From: Pyropia haitanensis
Lineage: Eukaryota; Rhodophyta; Bangiophyceae; Bangiales; Bangiaceae
Direction: 5' to 3'
Assembly: GCA_008729055.1 (NCBI GenBank)
Contig: SDUX01000001.1
Span: forward strand, 992,001-1,056,000
Length of the DNA stretch: 64,000 nt
Both the position numbers and the translations under genes were made by a program. This document shows, in pieces, positions 59,068-64,000 of the stretch. Position 1 is the stretch's first letter; the number at the start of each line of letters is the position of its first letter. The notes under the pieces were generated by a model that did no database searches, had not been told where the DNA came from, and was given only the letters and a program-made list of their open reading frames with translations.

Positions 59068-60379
59068 AAACAGAGATCTTTCGATATGACGAGCCCGACA
59101 ACAATGTCGTACCTACCAGACGTGGTTCCGCGCCAATGCGGCAATCCAGCTGGGTGCACTCATGCAACAGCCAACGACCAGCGGTGGCGGGGGGGAGGGA
59201 AGTGGACACCGAGAAACATCACACGTTGACGACAGCGCCGACGCCGAAGCCGCAAGTGCGGCGGCACCCCTGCCGTAGGCACCCGGCATCGTGGCTGGTT
59301 GACTGGCGGCGGGCGCGCCGCTGCCTGCCAGCGCTGACGAGAGGGGCGCGCACAGGCCCACGAGAAGCCGCCACGCGGCCGTTAGCATGGGCCCGTCACG
59401 GAGGCGGGTGAGTGCCGCGACGGGCATACGGGCGAGGGCTAGAAGCCGGTCCGACGCGGAACGACGCGCAGCAGGGCCTTCCACACAAGGCCACGCAGGC
59501 TGTGCGTCCCCAGTGGGGGGGGTCGGCCAGCGGGTGGCCGCCGCCGCGGGTGCCGGCCGCCGCCGCGGCCGCGGCGGCTGACGCGGCCGCCGGGTGCCGC
59601 CCCGCCGCGCGCATCGCGGCCAAGGCCGACCCGAGGAGCGGCACGACGCTGCGGCACGACGCTGCGGGGGTCGGCCACCAGCGGCCCGCCGACGGCGGGC
59701 GCAAACGCCGGCACGGGGATGGTGAGCGTGGCCGCGGCGGGGACGTCCGCCGCCGGCAACGGCCCGGCGGCGGCCGCCGCCGCGGCGGCGGCGCCCGCCG
59801 CGGCCGCCGCCGCGGTGACGGCGCCGCCAGAGGCGGCGCCGCCGCCCGGCAGCGGCGGCGGCGCCCCCGCCACCCCCCCCCCCCTTTCCCTCCTGCCGCA
59901 TGACAAACATCATGGGCATGATGCCCTTGATGTCTGTCGCGCGGCAGGAGGCCTACAGGGGCATGGGAGAGACTGTCGACGCCGCTCGGTGGCGCTCTGA
60001 GATCTGGCCAGTCGCAGATCAAGACAAGTTGCGAAGAGTGACTCTGAGAAATTGTGATAATTGACTGCGGAACGCCATAACAACAGCGCAAGTGTCAAGG
60101 GAGGGTGCAAATTTTGAAGTCGAATGCACACGCGGTCCCAAGGGGCAGCCTCTGTGGCACCCGCTGAAGAGACGCCCGTGGCCACGCAACGACCACACCG
60201 CCTCCTCTGGCACCACCGCAACGCGGTCGCCCGCCCCTGCCGCCACCCCCGCGCCGCCCCCCACGGAGACCGTCTGCCGTGACGGCAGCCGCCGCTGTCG
60301 AGCACACCTACCCTCTGCTGTCGGTTCGCGGAGCGTGCAGGCGACAACAGCCGCCGACAGCTGGCTCACCACGCCCTAG
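59068..60379. other. Spacer with an uncertain minus-strand frame
   Basis: On the minus strand, after a TAG acceptor-like site near 59950, a short stretch reads ATDIKGIMPMMFVMRQEGK and then enters a G run (59871..59884 as C on plus) and Ala/Gly/Arg low complexity to about 59113. It looks like the start of an exon but I cannot follow or identify it. Confidence 0.3.
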
Positions 60380-60394
60380 GGGTGCGCCACCGCT

Positions 60395-62752
60395 GTGCCG
60401 GCACCCGTCCCTGTCTACCCCGCCACGCCACCTCCCCCGGTGACGGCCACACCTCTCGCCCCCCCCCCCCCCACCGCGCCGCTGCCGCCGGCGACACCTT
60501 TCCACCCCCCCCTCCCGGCACCCCCCACGCGGCTTGCCCCCCACCCGCCGCCCCCCTCCAGGCTCCCGCAGCCAATGCCCCTGCCGACGCCGCTGCTGCC
60601 ACCCGCGTCCCAGCCGCCGCCGTCGTTGGCGACGGCAGCGGCGGTGAGTCTGGCCGCGGCGGCGCGGCGGCGCAGCGGCGCGCCGACCGGCGCCGTATCG
60701 GCGGCGGTGGCCGCCGCAGCCCAACTGCCGCCGCCTCTCCCCCCCGTCCCCGCTGCCGGCGTCACCGCCAGCACGGCAGACGCCTCGACCGACGCGGCCG
60801 ACACCGTGCCCGACGCGGGCACTGCGGCGCGCGGCAGCTCTGCCAGTGTCGGTGGTGCTCACTTGGTCTCGGATGCGCTCGCCGCCGCGGCCGCTTCCTC
60901 CGCTGCCGCAGCAGTCCCTATCGGCGTCCGTGGTGGCGGCGACGGCAGCGGCGGCGGTTGCGACGACGACGGCGGTGAGTGTGGCCGCGGAGCCCACGCC
61001 AGCGCCGCCGTCAACCGCACCTCCCGCCCCCCCACCCAAGCGCGCCGCCGTCGCCGCCGGCACCTTCCCCCCCCCCCCCTCCCGGCACCCCCCACGCGGC
61101 TTGCCCCCCACCCGCCACCCCCCTCCAGGCTTCCGCAGCCGATGCCGCTGCCGACGGCGCTGCTGCCACCCGTGTCCCAGCCACCGCTGCCGCCGGCGAC
61201 ACCTTTCCACCCCCTCCTCCCGGGCCCCCCCAGGCGGCTTGCCCCCCACCCGCCGCCCCCCTCCAGGCTCCCGCAGCCAATGCCCCTGCCGACGCCGCTG
61301 CTGCCACCCGCGTCCCAGCCGCCGCCGTCGTTGGCGACGGCAGCGGCGGTGAGTCTGGCCGCGGCGGCGCGGCGGCGCAGCGGCGCGCCGACCGGCGCCG
61401 TATCGGCGGCGGTGGCCGCCGCAGCCCAACTGCCGCCGCCTCTCCCCCCCGTCCCCGCTGCCGGCGTCACCGCCAGCACGGCAGACGCCTCGACCGACGC
61501 GGCCGACACCGTGCCCGACGCGGGCACTGCGGCGCGCGGCAGCTCTGCCAGTGTCGGTGGTGCTCACTTGGTCTCGGATGCGCTCGCCGCCGCGGCCGCT
61601 TCCTCCGCTGCCGCAGCAGTCCCTATCGGCGTCCGTGGTGGCGGCGACGGCAGCGGCGGCGGTTGCGACGGCGACGGCGGTGAGTGTGGCCGCGGAGCCC
61701 GCGCCAGCGCCGCCGTCAACCGCACCTCCCGCCCCCCCACCCAAGCGCGCCGCCGTCGCCGCCGGCACCTTCCCCCCCCCCCCTCCCGGCACCCCCCACG
61801 CGGCTTGCCCCCCACCCGCCACCCCCCTCCAGGCTCCCGCAGCCAATGCCGCTGCCGACGCCGCTGCTGCCACCCGCGTCCCAGCCGCCGCCGTCGTTGG
61901 CGACGGCAGCTGTGGTGAGTGTGGCCGCGGGGGCCGCGCCAGCGCCGCCGTCAACCGCACCTCCCGCCCCCCCACCCCAGCGCGCCGCCGTCGCCGCCGG
62001 CACCTTCCCCCCCCCCCCTCCCGGCATGCCCCACGCGGCTTGCCCCCCACCCGCCGCCCCCCTCCAGGCTTCCGCAGCCGATGCCGCTGCCGACGCCGCT
62101 GCTGCCACCCGTGTCCCAGCCGCCGCCGTCGTTGGCGACGGCAACTGCGGTGAGTGTGGCCGCGGGGGCCGCGCCAGCGCCGCCGTCAACCGCACCTCCC
62201 GCCCCCCCACCCCAGCGCGCCGCCGTCGCCGCCGGCACCTTCCCCCCCCCCCCTCCCGGCACGCCCCACGCGGCTTGCCCCCCACCCGCCGCCCCCCTCC
62301 AGGCTTCCGCAGCCGATGCCGCTGCCGACGCCGCTGCTGCCACCCGTGTCCCAGCCGCCGCCGTCGTTGGCGACGGCAGCTGCGGTGAGTGTGGCCGCGG
62401 GGGCCGCGCCAGCGCCGCCCTCAACCGCACCTCCCGCCCCCCGACCCCAGCGCGCCGCCGTCGCCGCCGACACCTTCCCCCCCCCCCTTCCGGCACCCCC
62501 CTCGCGGCTTGGACCAACATCGCCGGCGGCGCCGTCGGGTGCTGCGGCCACCGCGGCGGTGAGGCCGCCGCGCACCGTCGCAGCGGCGGCGAGGGCCTCC
62601 CACGGGAGCGCGTCTCTTCCCCCCCCTCCCCGATGCGGCGGCGGCCGCCTGCAGACCGCCCCCCCCCCGCCCCCCCCCCCGCCGACTGCCGCAGCCAACG
62701 CCGCTGCCGACGCCGCTGCTGCCACCCGCGTCCCAGCAGCTGTTGTCATGTA
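60395..62752. repeat. 235-base tandem array with a 705-base higher-order unit
   Basis: GTGAGTSTGGCCGCGG (S = C or G) occurs at 60644, 60975, 61349, 61680, 61915, 62150 and 62385. The last four are exactly 235 bases apart; the pairs 60644/61349 and 60975/61680 are exactly 705 apart, which is three times 235. The 705-base unit includes a unique part of about 330 bases encoding or mimicking VSLAAAARRRSGAPTGA-type sequence. Each simple unit has CCCCTCCAG followed 82 bases later by GTGAGT. A truncated last copy ends in an in-frame TAG at 62751. All plus frames are open over long distances. Confidence 0.9.
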
Positions 62753-62825
62753 GAGAAGCAGCCACCGCCCCAAGCCGCCACCCGAGTCCGTCGGTGTTCG
62801 GGCCGTATCACGCCTACTGCACGAG

Positions 62826-64000
62826 CTACGACGCGCTGTTGAGCAATCTGATAGCTCGTTGCTGCGCCGGCGTAGTAGACTTGAACAGCTTGTTCAGCAA
62901 GAAGAACCGGTCACGCACCCCATCAAAAGCAACGGCACGTTGTCCAGACAAACGTCTGCTGCCGTCCAACAGCTCCACGTCCGGTACGATCTGGCAGATC
63001 CGCAGCAGGCGGTCGATTGGAACAGCCTCCAGGGTCGGCCACTCCGCGGCGTCGTCGTCAAACGCCCAACGCAGCCGTTTGTATCCGGCAGCAGCAAAAG
63101 GCGACCCTGTCAGCGGTACCGCCAGCTTCATACGTTGCACCAATACCACCCCAGTAGCATGGCAAGCAGAGCCACGCGCCGCGACGAGCCTCACGCGACC
63201 GTACCTGACGTCCCCGCCGTCTGCAGGCCTGTACATAACATCGTCATGCCAGGCTGCATTGTGGTAGCTCTCCGCCGACCGCACAAGCTCGGGGCTTGGA
63301 AGCGCACCCCACTCGTAGGTGGCGGTGAAGCGCGTGGATGAAAGAACGGTAACGAAACCATCAGCAGGCAGGCCCAGTACGCTCGCCGCTTTGCTCATGC
63401 CAGGTCTGCTAGTGATCACGCGTAGTGCAATCAACGCCCCGCCTGTCGCTCCCAGGCGAACGCTGCGAGAGTCCGAGAGCGCCGCCGGTTCGTCATTGTC
63501 GTCTGACTCGTCCGTCTCGCTGTCGTCCCCGTCCCGATCGTGGCCACCGGTGGCGTTCGCCGCCAGCTCGTCCTTTTCCGCCTGGAGTATGAGACGAGCC
63601 TGCGTCACCTTGAGCTGCTGCCGACCCGCCGTCTGCACCTGACGGTTGGTCAACTTGTATCCGGCCTTCTCCTCCTTGTGCTTCTGCTCGTTGAAGCTGG
63701 TGTCCGCCATGCACAGGTCGTCGCGAAGCATCACCTCATCACACGTGTGGCACAGCACCTCATGCAGCTTGGGGGTACTCTTGCGACCAAAAAGCGGCTC
63801 CAGCATCCCCAACACGAAGTTCCGTGTCTGCTGCCGCACAGCGGCGGTGCGCTCGGCGCGGGATGATCGCGCGCCGGCCTCGTTGTAGCCGTGGACATAG
63901 TGCATTAACTCACCAAATGCGATCATGGTCGCCGTCACTGCATCCTCCGGCAGCATGTCCCCGAAGCGCTCAAAGAAAGGCTCCCAGTCGTAGGGCGACC
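62826..64000 (-). CDS. Unknown protein, 5' partial at window edge
   Basis: Open frame continuing past the right edge of the window; the visible part, about 391 residues, ends at the stop at 62826. It begins within YDWEPFFERFGDMLPEDAV, then FGELMHYVHGYN, MLEPLFGRKSTPKLHEVLCH and SFNEQKHKEEKAGYKLTNRQ, an acidic linker rich in Asp/Ser/Glu, and a C-terminal globular part with GFVTVLSSTRFTATYEWG, GRVRLVAARGSACHATGVV and IDRLLRICQIVPDVELLDG. The N-terminal pattern (LP-D-A-V-T, then TPKLHEVL near a His/Cys) is reminiscent of the C-terminal part of KDZ/CACTA-like transposase-related proteins, but this is a weak resemblance. Composition is balanced and codon use ordinary. It is likely a TE-derived or lineage-specific gene. 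Confidence 0.6.
   Translation of the reverse strand, partial: SPYDWEPFFERFGDMLPEDAVTATMIAFGELMHYVHGYNEAGARSSRAERTAAVRQQTRNFVLGMLEPLFGRKSTPKLHEVLCHTCDEVMLRDDLCMADTSFNEQKHKEEKAGYKLTNRQVQTAGRQQLKVTQARLILQAEKDELAANATGGHDRDGDDSETDESDDNDEPAALSDSRSVRLGATGGALIALRVITSRPGMSKAASVLGLPADGFVTVLSSTRFTATYEWGALPSPELVRSAESYHNAAWHDDVMYRPADGGDVRYGRVRLVAARGSACHATGVVLVQRMKLAVPLTGSPFAAAGYKRLRWAFDDDAAEWPTLEAVPIDRLLRICQIVPDVELLDGSRRLSGQRAVAFDGVRDRFFLLNKLFKSTTPAQQRAIRLLNSAS

Noticed and set aside
60395..61918. 507-codon plus frame over the 235/705-base array as a gene
   Set aside because: Its internal identity at a 705-base spacing shows it is repeat sequence. It starts at a non-ATG codon and ignores the regular splice-like sites, so I list the repeat instead.
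60395..62752. CRISPR-like array
   Set aside because: Units are 235 bases and almost identical throughout, with no short repeat/variable spacer pattern, and the genome is eukaryotic.

Overview
The window is nuclear DNA of a very GC-rich, intron-poor photosynthetic eukaryote. The genes found are eukaryotic: an ER Hsp70 ending in KHDEL, the snoRNP protein GAR1, an ATAD2/Yta7-type AAA-bromodomain protein, a SAGA subunit, an ARF-like GTPase and a P-type cyclin. Most carry one GT-AG intron. Proteins are rich in Ala, Gly, Pro and Arg, and spacers are full of GCC/GGC low complexity. A small protein with a plastid-type leader that begins with Met-Ala-Phe, plus a phosphoglycolate phosphatase, suggest a red alga. 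Bangiales (Porphyra/Pyropia type) fits best, but this is inferred from composition and gene structure, not from a species marker.

Layout. 0-20.6 kb is the gene-dense part: MPO1-like (-), phosphoglycolate phosphatase (+), PH-domain/CaMK-like kinase (+), GAR1 (-), HYOU1/GRP170 (+), P-type cyclin (-) and an NAD(P)-binding epimerase-like protein (+). GAR1 and HYOU1 are divergent with 534 bases between their start codons. 21.4-24.5 kb holds a small plastid membrane protein (-) and a broken VPS4 ATPase fragment joined to a YSPLW-motif (DUF7482-like) fragment. 24.5-35.5 kb is mostly GC-rich low complexity, with two lineage-specific hypothetical ORFs and a roughly 750-base direct G-rich duplication. 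35.6-50.3 kb holds SGF11 (+), an atypical ARF-like GTPase (-) and the large ATAD2-like gene (+), whose coding sequence begins with a 23-base exon. 50.3-64 kb is repeat-rich: a two-exon unknown gene (-), a 66-base Pro-coding minisatellite, mosaic and 105-base repeats, a SET-domain gene (+), a 235/705-base array containing regularly spaced splice-like sites, and a partial unknown gene (-) that runs off the right edge.

The genes are unrelated housekeeping functions (lipid oxidation, photorespiration, ribosome biogenesis, ER folding, chromatin, trafficking) with no operon-like logic. I found no coherent new multi-gene system. The best leads are the GTPase lacking key catalytic residues, the roughly 240-residue insertion inside the first ATAD2 AAA domain, the repeat array with exon-like units, and the broken VPS4 junction. 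Three frame breaks in two genes all fall in G or C runs that appear one base short, so some disruptions are probably assembly errors rather than biology.
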